Notes: a model not told the origin generated them from the letters alone. Counted from the first letter of the stretch, positions 31,379 through 40,191 are shown. The stretch: 58,941 nucleotides of DNA from Aeromonas popoffii (GCF_000820025.1 NZ_CDBI01000034.1:1-58941); one strand, 5' to 3'. Numbers and translations: made by a program.

Positions 31379-32572
31379 ATGCATCATCTCACTCGTTATC
31401 CTCATCATGTCGGGCCCCTGCTGGCCGCCTTGCTGCTGGCTGGCTGTGCCAGCGAACCGGCCAGTCAGGGCGATACCCGCAAACCTGGCAGTGCCGCCAT
31501 CACAGGCCTGGCCATTACCAAACCCGCCGCTCTGCCCAAGGCCCAGACCCCCAGAGCCCCGGCCAGCATGCAGTCGCGCATAGTGCTCCTGTTGCCAGCC
31601 CGTACCGTGGATCGTAACGGCTGGGCGCAGGACATAGTCACGGCCCTCGCCAAACAGGATCTGGCCGTGACCGACGAGAACGTCTGCTCAGTGCTGGCGG
31701 TGGTCGAGCAGGAGTCCACCTTTCAGGCCGATCCCGTGGTGCCGGGCCTTGGCAAGATCGCCTGGCAGGAGATCAACGCCCGTGCCGGCAAGCTGCTGAT
31801 CCCCGAGTTTATGGTGCGCACTGCGCTCAGCATCCATTCCCCCACCGGCAAGAGCTATGCCGAGCGTATTGACAAGCTTCGCACCGAGCGGGAGATGAGC
31901 GAGATCTTCGAGGACATGATAGGGGAGGTGCCCATGGGCAAGACCCTGTTTGGCAACATGAACCCGGTGCGCACCGGCGGCCCCATGCAGGTCAGCATCG
32001 CCTTCGCCGAGGCCAACGCCCGTGGCTACCCTTACCCCGTCAAGGACTCCATTCGCCACGAAGTCTTTACCCGCCGTGGCGGCATCTGGTTTGGTACCAA
32101 GCACCTGCTTGGTTATCCCGCAGACTACCCGGATGCCCTCTACCGCTTCGCCGACTTCAATGCAGGCTGGTACGCCAGCCGCAACGCCGCTTTTCAGGCC
32201 GCAGTCAGCCGTTTAAGTGGTAAAATCCTGGCGCTGGACGGAGACCTTATTCGCTACGACTCAGATCTGCCGGGCAAGACGGAGCTGGCGGTCTATACCC
32301 TTGCCAGCCGGGTCAATATGAGCAAACAGGCCATTCACCAGAGCCTGAAACTGGGGGATACCGCCGAATTTGCCAAGACCGATCTCTACCATAGGGTCTT
32401 TACCCTGGCCGACAAGCAAGCCGGCAAGCGGCAACCCCGCGCCGTGCTGCCGGGCATCTCCCTGAAGAGCCCCAAGATCACCCGCAACCTCACCACCGCC
32501 TGGTTTGCCAAACGGGTGCAGTGGCGCCAGCAAACCTGCCTGAAACGGTTGGGATCTCTGTCATCGGAGTAA
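31379..32572 (+). CDS. DUF1615 family lipoprotein
   Basis: 397 aa from the ATG at 31379, chosen because it starts a lipoprotein signal peptide ending LLLAGC with the lipidated Cys at residue 23. The +2 residue is Ala, so outer-membrane sorting is expected. The mature part carries the DUF1615 pattern: VCSVLAVVEQESTFQADPVV, PMGKTLFGNMNPVRTGGPMQ, RHEVFTRRGGIWFG and FADFNAGWYASRNAAFQ. The conserved Glu in VVEQES resembles that of lytic transglycosylase-like folds, but activity has not been established to my knowledge. The longer upstream frame is G+C-rich filler containing the 15-bp inverted repeat. Confidence 0.88.
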   Translation: MHHLTRYPHHVGPLLAALLLAGCASEPASQGDTRKPGSAAITGLAITKPAALPKAQTPRAPASMQSRIVLLLPARTVDRNGWAQDIVTALAKQDLAVTDENVCSVLAVVEQESTFQADPVVPGLGKIAWQEINARAGKLLIPEFMVRTALSIHSPTGKSYAERIDKLRTEREMSEIFEDMIGEVPMGKTLFGNMNPVRTGGPMQVSIAFAEANARGYPYPVKDSIRHEVFTRRGGIWFGTKHLLGYPADYPDALYRFADFNAGWYASRNAAFQAAVSRLSGKILALDGDLIRYDSDLPGKTELAVYTLASRVNMSKQAIHQSLKLGDTAEFAKTDLYHRVFTLADKQAGKRQPRAVLPGISLKSPKITRNLTTAWFAKRVQWRQQTCLKRLGSLSSE

Positions 32573-32602
32573 CAAGGGCGGCCAGTGGCCACCTTTGTTT
32601 TA
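32572..32602 (+). terminator. Terminator of the DUF1615 lipoprotein gene
   Basis: An imperfect 12-bp stem (ACAAGGGCGGCC/GGCCACCTTTGT, one G-U and one mismatch) with a 3-base loop, starting at the stop codon and followed by TTTTAT. Confidence 0.75.
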
Positions 32603-32618
32603 TGTTGATATAGCAGCA

Positions 32619-33182
32619 TTAATTTAATTTTTTAACGGCGACCAACAGCTTGTAATTGTGTTTCCATTCTCCTTCTACAGGGAGCGCATTGAACTCTAGT
32701 ACTTTGCTATACAGGAACGGATCACTCTTGAGGCAGGTTGGCCAACTTTTAACGATATCTTTTTTACTTTTAGTTTCTGTCCAGACATCGGCCAGTATCA
32801 CCGCATAACGCTGGCGTTGTATCGGGTTGATAAAACCTTTTTCAATCAGCAGAAGTGCTTCATTGGATTGCATTCGCTCAATATCATTTCTGACACTGTG
32901 AATTTTTGATTGAGGTGCCGTAAAGCGCTTAGCCTCAATAAGAAATAGCTCATTTTTAGTGAACACCACAGCATCCATATGTTTCTTGGCTGTGAGGCCG
33001 ATTGGAGCCTCAAACCATGAGACGCATGAGTCGGGATAGAGACTTTCCAGCGCAGAAACAAAGTTGTTGGTGAGATTTCGTTCGGTGAAGCCGGTAGAGC
33101 CATGTGCAGGGTAGTAGTGAGAGAAAATATTTGTGTATCGGCTATGCAAACGAGCCATTAGCTTATCTAGAAACACTTGCAT
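32619..33182 (-). CDS. Putative PD-(D/E)XK-fold nuclease-like protein
   Basis: 187 aa from the ATG at 33182, with GGAG upstream. The centre carries the spacing of a PD-(D/E)XK core: KKHMDAVVFTKNELFLIEAKR, where the Asp, then E-x-K, lie on two adjacent strands; an upstream Glu (TERNLTNNF region) may complete the site. I do not recognise a named family. Base composition is lower in G+C than in the flanking core genes, and the next gene on the same strand upstream is another nuclease-like protein. It could be a stand-alone DNA-processing or defence-related protein; that is inference from fold and context. Confidence 0.6.
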   Translation of the reverse strand: MQVFLDKLMARLHSRYTNIFSHYYPAHGSTGFTERNLTNNFVSALESLYPDSCVSWFEAPIGLTAKKHMDAVVFTKNELFLIEAKRFTAPQSKIHSVRNDIERMQSNEALLLIEKGFINPIQRQRYAVILADVWTETKSKKDIVKSWPTCLKSDPFLYSKVLEFNALPVEGEWKHNYKLLVAVKKLN

Positions 33183-33292
33183 GATATTGCTCCATAAATG
33201 TACTGATGTATCCAAACCAAGGGGTTTTAAAGCGGCGCTAGGGTGTAGACATAAAATAAATTTCCAGCACAGCGTCAATTGCTCTGGTTCGT

Positions 33293-34186
33293 TTAATGAT
33301 GCTTTATCGTCATCTCCGATTTAGGGGGCTGACGGTGTAATAAAATAACGCTCCTGCATTTTGGAAATCCGCTACACCCCCAAAACTGATTGCCCTTGTT
33401 TTCACCCCGAGTAGCGGTTCGCAATACCATATGGCTGCCGCATTTTGGACAGGCGGGGGTGTGATCGCCGAGTGTCTGGCTTATCTCCACCGGGTCATAT
33501 GCAGCCAAGTTCACGGGGACAGTTTTGGCTGCCATTGGTTTGCTATGTGGAGTGGTATGGCGCGCCTTTAGTTGTGCAACATGCTGTTTATGGATCTGCC
33601 AGTTGGCGGCCAGTCGTTCTTGCTGGATGGTTTCGACAATGTGGGAGACTTCGGCAGGGGTCAGTACGGGAGTGGTCTTTCTTTTTATATGGCTGACCAG
33701 ACCACGCCGCATGACGTTGTCTGGCATGGGGGTCTTGAAGGTGCAGTCGCCAATAAAATAGACGATCGAGTGCAGCTGGTGATCTGCCAGTCCCAGCAGG
33801 GTTTTGAGCGTCATCACATGCAGATAGTTTTGATGCAGCGGGTTCTGAAAACCGTGCCGGCGTCGAAAGAGTTGCTGGGTCCAGCGCTTGTGTCTTGGAT
33901 CCCCGAAGATCCACCCCTTCATGTTTTTGGTCTCTATCACAAATACCCCAAAGCGGGAGACGATAACGTGATCGATCTGGGTGGTGCCCTGCTCGAGCGG
34001 CAGAGTGACATTGTTCAGCAGCTGATATTCCTGCTTGTCGAGAAAGAGCCGGATGCTGACGTTGATCAGCCACTCTCCGATCATGCCCTTGAACCAGGGG
34101 CTTTTGGCGATGGTTACCAGCAACAGTAGCGGGAGCAGATACCAGAGTTGAGCCAAAACAACGGCTATTAGAGCGGTAAAGTCCAT
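33293..34186 (-). CDS. NERD-domain protein with C-terminal topoisomerase-type zinc finger
   Basis: 297 aa. A hydrophobic N-terminal segment (about 5-27) suggests a membrane anchor. Residues 40-150 form a NERD (nuclease-related) domain: NVTLPLEQGTTQIDHVIVSR, then GVFVIETKNMKGWIFG, with the Asp and E-T-K of a PD-(D/E)XK site. Near the C-terminus, CPKCGSHMVLRTATRGENKG followed by FWGCSGFPKC is a four-Cys zinc ribbon of topoisomerase I type. AAGGAG precedes the ATG. Proteins with this combination are widespread but poorly characterised; they are predicted nucleic-acid processing factors. The following gene, 110 bp downstream, also looks like a PD-(D/E)XK protein. Confidence 0.85.
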   Translation of the reverse strand: MDFTALIAVVLAQLWYLLPLLLLVTIAKSPWFKGMIGEWLINVSIRLFLDKQEYQLLNNVTLPLEQGTTQIDHVIVSRFGVFVIETKNMKGWIFGDPRHKRWTQQLFRRRHGFQNPLHQNYLHVMTLKTLLGLADHQLHSIVYFIGDCTFKTPMPDNVMRRGLVSHIKRKTTPVLTPAEVSHIVETIQQERLAANWQIHKQHVAQLKARHTTPHSKPMAAKTVPVNLAAYDPVEISQTLGDHTPACPKCGSHMVLRTATRGENKGNQFWGCSGFPKCRSVILLHRQPPKSEMTIKHH

Positions 34187-34303
34187 TTCATTTCTCCTTG
34201 CTCCCCGAAACCAGTCCCTGACAGCGGAGGCTTTTTAATTGGCCTTGGCCAGCGCTGGGGCGACCGGGTCAGCGTCATACGGAAAATAGGGTGTCGAAGT
34301 GAA

Positions 34304-34540
34304 CTACTTTAGCGAGTTGACTGAGGTGAATGTGTGACCGCTTCCACCAACTGAGTGGTGCATCACTATTTTTCTGCGCCAGTGCCACAGAAAAAGGCGG
34401 GGTGATCGGCGAAGGGAGGAGCAGGAAGGGGGTGGCTTCAGCCCGACGCCGTAGCCGCTGGTGTTGTGGCTGAACATACCGCAGGCCACCAACCGGGTGC
34501 GGGTCACGTTGATGTGGTACTTGCTGCTGTCGAACTCGAG
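34304..34540 (-). pseudogene. Possible gene remnant between the NERD gene and dedA
   Basis: A minus-strand open frame directly after a TGA begins LEFDSSKYHINVTRTRLVAC and continues GMFSHNTSGYGVGLK before becoming repetitive in Arg and Ser. The first 35 residues look like real protein with host-like codon use, but no start codon or ribosome-binding site precedes them. Probably the relic of a larger gene; I cannot name the family. The rest of the 545-bp gap holds no recognisable gene. Confidence 0.25.
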
Positions 34541-34732
34541 TCATAGCCCAGTGAGTTTTTCGTCGCGCCGAGCCGATTATCTCCGCTGCATTAATTTTTT
34601 GTTCACTTGAACGGGTGTATAACGAAAGTCTTTCAAGGAGGAAAAACAGATGGCGACAGGGTGTGTCAGCCGCAGCGGGGGCCATCCGGTTCCCCAGGAT
34701 GGATGCTCACTGACGTTGATGGGAGTCACCAG

Positions 34733-35383
34733 ATGCAGGATATACTGCTTGCCATATGGCAACAGGACTTTGACCAATTGATCCAGATGCAGGCGGTGGG
34801 CCTGCTCGTCACCTGTCTGGTGGTGATCCTCTTTCTCGAATCAAGCTTCGTCTTTTTGCCCCTGCCTGGTGACAGTCTGGTGCTGCTGGCCGGTGGTCTG
34901 GTGGGCATGGGGGTGCTTGGCCCCGAAGTCACACTGATTTACTTGCCCCTTGCCGCCGGGCTTGGCAGCCTGATCGCCTATCTGCAGGGCCATGCGCTGC
35001 ACGGCACCTCCTTCATGGGCCATGTGGAGCGGATGATCCCCGCTGGCAGTCTGCCACGAGCCTCGCGTCTGCTGCAGAACTACGGTTTCTGGGCTCTGTT
35101 CTCCTCCCGTTTCGTGCCCTTTGTCAGGGTGCTGACGCCCATGCTGATGGGGGTTTCGCGCCTGCATCTGCCGCGGGTGATGATGGCAAGCTTTGCCAGC
35201 GCCTTCCTCTGGGCCCTGCTGCTGAGTCTGGTGGGCAAGTTCGTGATGGCGGCCCCCGTGTTTGAGCAGTATCACGAGCTGATAACCAAGGGTCTGCTGG
35301 TGACTTCCCTTGGCCTGTTCGTCATCGCCATGGCGGCCATTGCCATCCGGCTGTTCAAGCGCCCGACCAACCGTATCCGCTGA
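34733..35383 (+). CDS. DedA-family membrane protein
   Basis: 216 aa from the ATG at 34733 (GGGAG upstream), the length of E. coli DedA/YqjA. The DedA (SNARE-associated/VTT) domain shows ESSFVFLPLPGDSLVLLAGG near the N-terminus, the re-entrant LPLAAGLGSLIAYLQG, and the conserved FSSRFVPFVRVLTPMLMGVS with the essential Arg residues. By family it is an inner-membrane protein; members act as undecaprenyl-phosphate or phospholipid flippases and affect membrane potential and drug resistance. Upstream in-frame sequence is not protein-like. Confidence 0.9.
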   Translation: MQDILLAIWQQDFDQLIQMQAVGLLVTCLVVILFLESSFVFLPLPGDSLVLLAGGLVGMGVLGPEVTLIYLPLAAGLGSLIAYLQGHALHGTSFMGHVERMIPAGSLPRASRLLQNYGFWALFSSRFVPFVRVLTPMLMGVSRLHLPRVMMASFASAFLWALLLSLVGKFVMAAPVFEQYHELITKGLLVTSLGLFVIAMAAIAIRLFKRPTNRIR

Positions 35384-35389
35384 TCGGCT

Positions 35390-35420
35390 GCGGGTGGCCA
35401 AGGTCACCCGCGTGTTTTTT
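35390..35420 (+). terminator. Terminator of the dedA-type gene
   Basis: Stem GCGGGTG/CACCCGC (7 bp) with an 8-base loop, then GTGTTTTTT, 6 bp after the stop codon. Confidence 0.85.
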
Positions 35421-35687
35421 GTGAATGTTCACCTGGCCAAGGTGCGGTGCCGAGCTAACCGCCAGGGTCGCCTATCCCCGTTCAAGCAGGTACCTGGCAG
35501 GAGGATAAAAACTCAGGTCATTTGAGGCAGAATTTGTGATGCCTATCTGTTACACTTCGCGCCCGCCATTTTCCGGCTCACTTTCTGACTTGATGTCGGA
35601 CGCAGCCACCGGTGGTATCAACCTCCGCCTCGCCTACGCCGAGCCGCAAGCCAAACACAGCCCAGCTGGAACACAGGAACCCAATTT

Positions 35688-36983
35688 ATGAGATTTGAAT
35701 CGTTCGATTTTGCCCCCGAGATTTTGCGTGCCGTCTCAGATTGCGGTTATCAGGAGATGACCCCTGTGCAGCGCCAGGCGATCCCGACCATACGTCGTGG
35801 TCTCGATGTGCTGGCCAGTGCCCAGACGGGGACCGGCAAGACTGCCGCCTTCGCCCTGCCGATACTGCAGCGCCTGGTGGACAAGCCGGCCGAGCTGCAA
35901 CCGTCCAACGCCCGTGTGCTGATCCTGACCCCGACCCGCGAGCTGGCGGCCCAGGTGGCGAGCAACATCAATGACTTCGCCAAGTACCTGGATGTCACTG
36001 TGCTGACGCTCGTTGGCGGCGGCAAGCAGGATGTGCAGGCCAAGAAGCTGAAAGCGGGTGCTCACATCATAGTGGCGACCCCAGGTCGTTTGCTGGAGCA
36101 CCTGACCGCCTGCAACCTCAGCCTCTCTGGCGTCGAGTGTCTGGTGCTGGACGAAGCGGATCGCATTCTCGACATGGGCTTTAGCGCCGATGTGCAGCAG
36201 ATCCTGCAAGCGGTCAACAAGGACCGCCAAAACCTGCTCTTCTCCGCCACGTTTTCCGACGGGGTGAAGAAGCTGGCCAACGTCATGTTGGACAAGCCGC
36301 AGATCATCAGCGTCAACAAGCAGAACTCCACCGCTGACACTGTCACCCACACCGTCTATCCGGTGGAGCAGAAGCGCAAGCGCGAGCTGCTCTCCGAGCT
36401 CATCGGCAAGCAGAACTGGCCGCAGGTGCTGGTGTTTGCCAGTACCCGTGAAAGCTGCGACGAGCTGGTGGCCGAGCTGAACCTGGATGGCATCAAGTCC
36501 GCCGTGGTGCATGGCGACAAGGCCCAGGGCAGCCGTCGCCGCGCCTTGCGTGAATTCACGGAAGGCAAGGTGCGGGTGCTGGTCGCCACTGAAGTGGCCG
36601 CCCGTGGTCTGGATATCCCGGATCTGCAGTACGTGGTCAACTATGATCTGCCGTTCCTGGCCGAAGACTATGTGCACCGCATCGGTCGTACCGGCCGCGC
36701 CGGCAAGAGCGGTATGGCCATCTCCTTCGTCAGCCGCGAAGAAGAGCGCACCCTGCTCGAGATCGAGGCGCTGATCGGCCAGAAGATCCGCCGCGTCATG
36801 GTGCCGGGCTACCAGGTGGGCAACCGTGACGAGCTGATCAAGCAGTTGCAGGAGCGTCGTCGCTTCGGCAAGCGCCCCCAGCGCGATGACAATGCCGCCG
36901 CCCAGGCCATGGCCGAAGCCAAGCTGCAGGGCCAGCGCCTCAAGCGTCTGGCGGCAATGAAGAAGCCGCGCCAGCCGAAATAA
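35688..36983 (+). CDS. rhlE: DEAD-box RNA helicase, RhlE type
   Basis: 431 aa. All helicase motifs are present: Q motif (FAPEILRAVSDCGYQEMTPVQ), Walker A (ASAQTGTGKT), PTRELAAQV, DEAD (LVLDEADRILDMGF), SAT (LFSATFSD), RGLDIPD and HRIGRTGRAG. The segment KRKRELLSELIGKQNWPQVL and the VPGY ending of the core match E. coli RhlE closely; the C-terminal 60 residues are a basic tail. It acts in RNA remodelling, ribosome assembly or mRNA decay. The upstream 300 bp may include a long leader. I am sure of the family and fairly sure of the RhlE subgroup. Confidence 0.9.
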   Translation: MRFESFDFAPEILRAVSDCGYQEMTPVQRQAIPTIRRGLDVLASAQTGTGKTAAFALPILQRLVDKPAELQPSNARVLILTPTRELAAQVASNINDFAKYLDVTVLTLVGGGKQDVQAKKLKAGAHIIVATPGRLLEHLTACNLSLSGVECLVLDEADRILDMGFSADVQQILQAVNKDRQNLLFSATFSDGVKKLANVMLDKPQIISVNKQNSTADTVTHTVYPVEQKRKRELLSELIGKQNWPQVLVFASTRESCDELVAELNLDGIKSAVVHGDKAQGSRRRALREFTEGKVRVLVATEVAARGLDIPDLQYVVNYDLPFLAEDYVHRIGRTGRAGKSGMAISFVSREEERTLLEIEALIGQKIRRVMVPGYQVGNRDELIKQLQERRRFGKRPQRDDNAAAQAMAEAKLQGQRLKRLAAMKKPRQPK

Positions 36984-37046
36984 GCGCGCCCAACCCCGCC
37001 CGGGCCTTCCCCTTGTCAGGGCAGGCCGGACGGGGCGATTTTGTCT

Positions 37047-37071
37047 ATAAAGGCGCCACTGGCGCCTTTAT
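37047..37071 (+). terminator. Hairpin after the helicase gene
   Basis: A perfect 11-bp stem (ATAAAGGCGCC/GGCGCCTTTAT) with a 3-base loop, 64 bp after the stop. No extended T-run follows. Confidence 0.7.
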
Positions 37072-37120
37072 GCTGTTGATGACCCGGCCTCTGGCCCGCC
37101 CGTCTCTCTGAGGACTCGTG

Positions 37121-37765
37121 ATGACACCTCCCAACTACAATCAGGCCTTGCTCGACATGGCCACCCAGAGCCTTGCCGAGCTGGCGCGTACCGCCGAGCA
37201 GAAGGCGGGCAAGCGCACCCCGGCTCAGGAGAGCCATTTTCTCTGCACCTGGATGGCGGACTCCCTCAAGGAGAAGCGCTTCTCCCGGTTGGTGATGGAG
37301 GATCTGAAAGGCTGGATCCAGCAGGGCCGCACCCTGGGGGCTGGCGCCGACCTCAAGGGCTTGCTGGAGCGTATCGCCTTCCAGTACGCCCGTGTGCAGG
37401 CGGACTCCCAACAGCTCGGCACCAAGCTGGCCACCATGCTGGCCGAGCTGGAAAGCGCGGGTTGGTTAGTGTTTACCGACAGCGAGGTGAGCGCCAAGCT
37501 GCGTCTGCAGGGGCAGGGCCAATCCAGCCTGGTGATCTCCAGCCGCGAATATGGCGAGCACCTGGTCCAGGGGGAGCTTGTCAAGCCGCTGACCCTCTAT
37601 GCGCGCTGTGATGAAACCCAACTGGCCGAGGCAGCCTTTCGCCACGGCCTGCTGCTGAGCCAGGGCAACAAGAAGACCACGCTGGTCAAGCACCACAAGG
37701 CGTATTGTCTGGTGCCGGCCAACCTGCAGCCCGCGCTGGCGCTGCTGGCCGAGGCGAAAGCCTGA
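37121..37765 (+). CDS. DUF2913 family protein
   Basis: 214 aa from the ATG at 37121 (GAGGAC upstream; an in-frame GTG immediately before is an alternative). The pattern SLAELA...TPAQESHFLCTWMADSLKEKRFSRLVMEDL near the N-terminus fits, from memory, DUF2913, a family largely confined to Vibrio, Aeromonas and relatives. No signal peptide or membrane helix is seen, so it should be cytoplasmic. No function is known. It lies alone between a terminator and a convergent gene. Confidence 0.6.
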   Translation: MTPPNYNQALLDMATQSLAELARTAEQKAGKRTPAQESHFLCTWMADSLKEKRFSRLVMEDLKGWIQQGRTLGAGADLKGLLERIAFQYARVQADSQQLGTKLATMLAELESAGWLVFTDSEVSAKLRLQGQGQSSLVISSREYGEHLVQGELVKPLTLYARCDETQLAEAAFRHGLLLSQGNKKTTLVKHHKAYCLVPANLQPALALLAEAKA

Positions 37766-38018
37766 CGGCGAGCGCCTTCCCCGGTTGTTCCCAACCCCCG
37801 GCCAGATGCTGATCAACACGGGTGACTAGCCCATCCGCCGGCTCAAGTGGCTACTGCCCATGTTGGGGCCGGGCCAGCAGAGCCAGGCGGATGTGGGTCT
37901 GACTCAGGTCTACGATCTGTCGCGCCCTGGCCTTTATCACCTCGGTATCACACCCAGTCCTTGACCCTGAGGGTTGCGCCGCGTTGCCCGGCCAGCAGCT
38001 GCGCCCTGGGCGGGCTTG

Positions 38019-38990
38019 TCACGCCTTGCCGCTGCTCGCATCCAGCAGCCCCACAGCGCGGGCCGCCACCGCCAGATAACGAGGCGAAGTTTCCCGTTCC
38101 CGCCAGCAGCAGTGCACCAGCTTGATCACATGATCGTCCAGGCTAGCCAGTGCCCGCGGCAACACCCTCTCCCAATCCAGCCCAGTGGTGTCCGGCCAGC
38201 GTTGAGATCGTAACGCGGGCGCCCCGACCGTGAGATAAGCGGCCGCCACCGCCTGCCACATCAGGGTTTGCCACGGCGCTTGCCACTCGCCGGGCAACTG
38301 CTGCCCGACCAAGATGGCTGCCCGGCTGCCGGTCACCATGTGCAGCACGGTGAAATTGCCGGTCTGCCAATAGAGCTTCAGGGCGATATCGGCCAGCTGG
38401 GCCAATACCGCCGACGACTCGACGAGTGAGCGTGGCAGTGTGCCCGGCCAGCGTGGCGCCTCTGCCACCTGCTGCAATCGTTCTGTGATCCACTCTCCCT
38501 GCCAGCTCGCGCCCTCCCACTGTTCAGATACCCCGGCCAGCAGGCTGGCGACATCCCGGCTGGGTGCGGCCTCTCCGGCGGGCAGTATCAGGGAGCGGCA
38601 CTGCCAGGCGGCCAGCGCCGAGGCCTGCTCACCCACATGGCCATTTTCAAGGGCGCAGGCGAAGCGGATAAGGGGATGAAAGGCCCCTCCCGCAGGGGAA
38701 AGCCGGCGTGCCAGCAGGGTTTCAAAGGTGGGCTGCCAGCCTTGGGTGGCAAGCCGCGTTGCCAGTTGCTGACGCAGCCTGACGAAGCGGATTTCATCCT
38801 CCCCCTGACCTATTTCCACGCTCGGCAGCGCATGGGTTGCCTGCCAATGATCGAAGAAGTGTTGCAGCTGGCGGGAGCTGGCTCCCATCTCGTGCAGGGC
38901 ATGCAGCGCCATCGGGCAGTGGTTGGTGGTACCCCGGCCATTGAGGGCAAAAGCACGGTTGGCGTCGAGCAGGCGATGAAGATAGTGCAT
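38019..38990 (-). CDS. Questin-oxidase-like protein
   Basis: 323 aa from the ATG at 38990 (AAAGGAG 11 bases upstream). The N-terminal signature RGTTNHCPMALHALHEMGAS and the wide spacing of helical segments fit the questin oxidase-like family. The fungal founder cleaves the anthraquinone questin in geodin synthesis by a Baeyer-Villiger-like oxidation; bacterial members are uncharacterised as far as I know. The Asn-His near residue 20 and several later His residues may be functional. The gene is divergent from soxR and its promoter contains a SoxR-type operator, which suggests induction by redox-active compounds. No signal peptide. Confidence 0.72.
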   Translation of the reverse strand: MHYLHRLLDANRAFALNGRGTTNHCPMALHALHEMGASSRQLQHFFDHWQATHALPSVEIGQGEDEIRFVRLRQQLATRLATQGWQPTFETLLARRLSPAGGAFHPLIRFACALENGHVGEQASALAAWQCRSLILPAGEAAPSRDVASLLAGVSEQWEGASWQGEWITERLQQVAEAPRWPGTLPRSLVESSAVLAQLADIALKLYWQTGNFTVLHMVTGSRAAILVGQQLPGEWQAPWQTLMWQAVAAAYLTVGAPALRSQRWPDTTGLDWERVLPRALASLDDHVIKLVHCCWRERETSPRYLAVAARAVGLLDASSGKA

Positions 38991-39024
38991 AATCCATTTG
39001 ACTCCTTTCGTTGAGGGAGAGAGG

Positions 39025-39055
39025 ATTGTGCAAGTTAAAGCTAACTTGAGGTCAA
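39025..39055 (-). promoter_or_regulatory. SoxR-type operator and 19-bp-spacer promoter for the questin-oxidase-like gene
   Basis: On the minus strand: -35 TTGACC (39055-39050), a 19-bp spacer, -10 CACAAT (39030-39025). The spacer contains the 18-bp palindrome CAAGTTAAAGCTAACTTG (39031-39048), close to the soxS operator of E. coli (CTCAAGTTAACTTGAG). An overlong 19-bp spacer with a dyad is the hallmark of promoters activated by MerR-family proteins. The site ends only 2 bp before the soxR start codon, so bound SoxR would also cover its own translation start region. Confidence 0.78.
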
Positions 39056-39057
39056 GG

Positions 39058-39522
39058 ATGGATGCGGATCGCAAGTGGTTAGCCATAGGCCAGATAGCCA
39101 GGCGCTCCGGCGTCAACGCCAGTGCCTTGCGTTTTTACGAGCAGAAGGGGCTGCTTCGCAGCGTGCGCAGCGATGGGGGTCAACGTCTCTATCCGCAGGA
39201 TGCGTTGCGCCGGATCGCCTTTATTCGGGTGGCGCAGGGGATGGGGTTGAGCCTTGGCGACATTGCCGATGCCCTCGCCGGTTTACCCGATGGTCGCACA
39301 CCGGATCGCCGCGACTGGGAGCAAATCGCCAGCCAGTGGCAAGGGCTGCTCGATCAGCGTATCGAGGCCCTGCAGCAGCTCAAGGGCAAGCTCACCTCCT
39401 GCATCGGCTGCGGTTGCCTGTCGCTCGAGCACTGCGCCCTTTATAACCCGGATGATCAGGCAGCAAGACAGGGTGCCGGTCCCCGCTATCTGCTGGGGGA
39501 GACGCCGCCGTCCGACGCGTGA
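39058..39522 (+). CDS. soxR: Redox-sensitive transcriptional activator SoxR
   Basis: 154 aa from the ATG at 39058, the same length as E. coli SoxR; GAGGTCAAGG precedes it. The MerR-type winged helix (WLAIGQIARRSGVNASALRFYE, then GLLRS) is followed by a dimerisation helix and the iron-sulfur cluster motif CIGCGCLSLEHC, with Cys at 115, 118, 120 and 126. The 2Fe-2S cluster senses redox-cycling compounds and switches the promoter by DNA distortion. No soxS lies next to it; outside the enterics SoxR usually controls enzymes and efflux pumps directly, which fits the divergent oxidase-like gene. Confidence 0.95.
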   Translation: MDADRKWLAIGQIARRSGVNASALRFYEQKGLLRSVRSDGGQRLYPQDALRRIAFIRVAQGMGLSLGDIADALAGLPDGRTPDRRDWEQIASQWQGLLDQRIEALQQLKGKLTSCIGCGCLSLEHCALYNPDDQAARQGAGPRYLLGETPPSDA

Positions 39523-39601
39523 TCAGAAACATGATGAACATGAGTGTCGACCCAACCATGCCATGCACAGGGCCGACTCGTTTAACCGTGAAGGAGGATA
39601 C

Positions 39602-40180
39602 ATGGCACTGGAACAGCTTAAACGGGAGCTGGAGCAGTTTGGCGCATACAACGACAGCCAGCAGCAGACCCGTGGCAGCAAGATGCTCAATATCACCCGC
39701 GATACCGGCGAATTGCTGGCGGTGCTGGTACAGACCAGAGGGGCCGACGCCGTGCTGGAGATAGGCACCTCCAATGGTTACTCCACCCTCTGGCTGGCCG
39801 AGGCGGTACGCAGGCTCGATGGCCGGGTCACGACCATAGAGCTGGATGAGGGCAAGCGTGCGCTGGCCTGCACCAACTTCCAGCGTGCCGGCCTGAGCCA
39901 CTGGATCACCCAGCTGGGGGGCGAGGCGGGGGCCCTGCTGGCCGAGCTGCCGACGGAAGGTTATCAGCTTGTCTTCCTGGATTCAGATCGTCAGCACTAT
40001 CGGGCCTGGTGGCCGCAGATCCGGCGCCTGCTGGCCCCTCGTGGCCTGCTGGTGGTGGACAACGCCATCTCCCATCGGGATGAGATGAGCGAGTGGATGA
40101 GTGAGGTGCAGCGCGATCCGGCCTTCCAGAGCACCTTGGTGCCGGTAGGCAAGGGGGAGTGGCTGGTGGTGCGTCTGTAG
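39602..40180 (+). CDS. O-methyltransferase, family 3 (CCoAOMT-like)
   Basis: 192 aa from the ATG at 39602 with a strong GGAGG. The SAM-binding motif AVLEIGTSNGYSTLWLAEAV lies at about 48-67, followed by TTIELDEGKRALACTNF, the metal/SAM segment LVFLDSDRQHYRAWW and DNAISHRDEM. By family it methylates hydroxyl groups of catechol-like or other small aromatics with a divalent metal. It starts 79 bp after soxR and is followed 11 bp later by a SnoaL-like gene, so the three probably share a transcript. The substrate is unknown. Confidence 0.88.
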   Translation: MALEQLKRELEQFGAYNDSQQQTRGSKMLNITRDTGELLAVLVQTRGADAVLEIGTSNGYSTLWLAEAVRRLDGRVTTIELDEGKRALACTNFQRAGLSHWITQLGGEAGALLAELPTEGYQLVFLDSDRQHYRAWWPQIRRLLAPRGLLVVDNAISHRDEMSEWMSEVQRDPAFQSTLVPVGKGEWLVVRL

Positions 40181-40191
40181 GGAGAGTGAGC

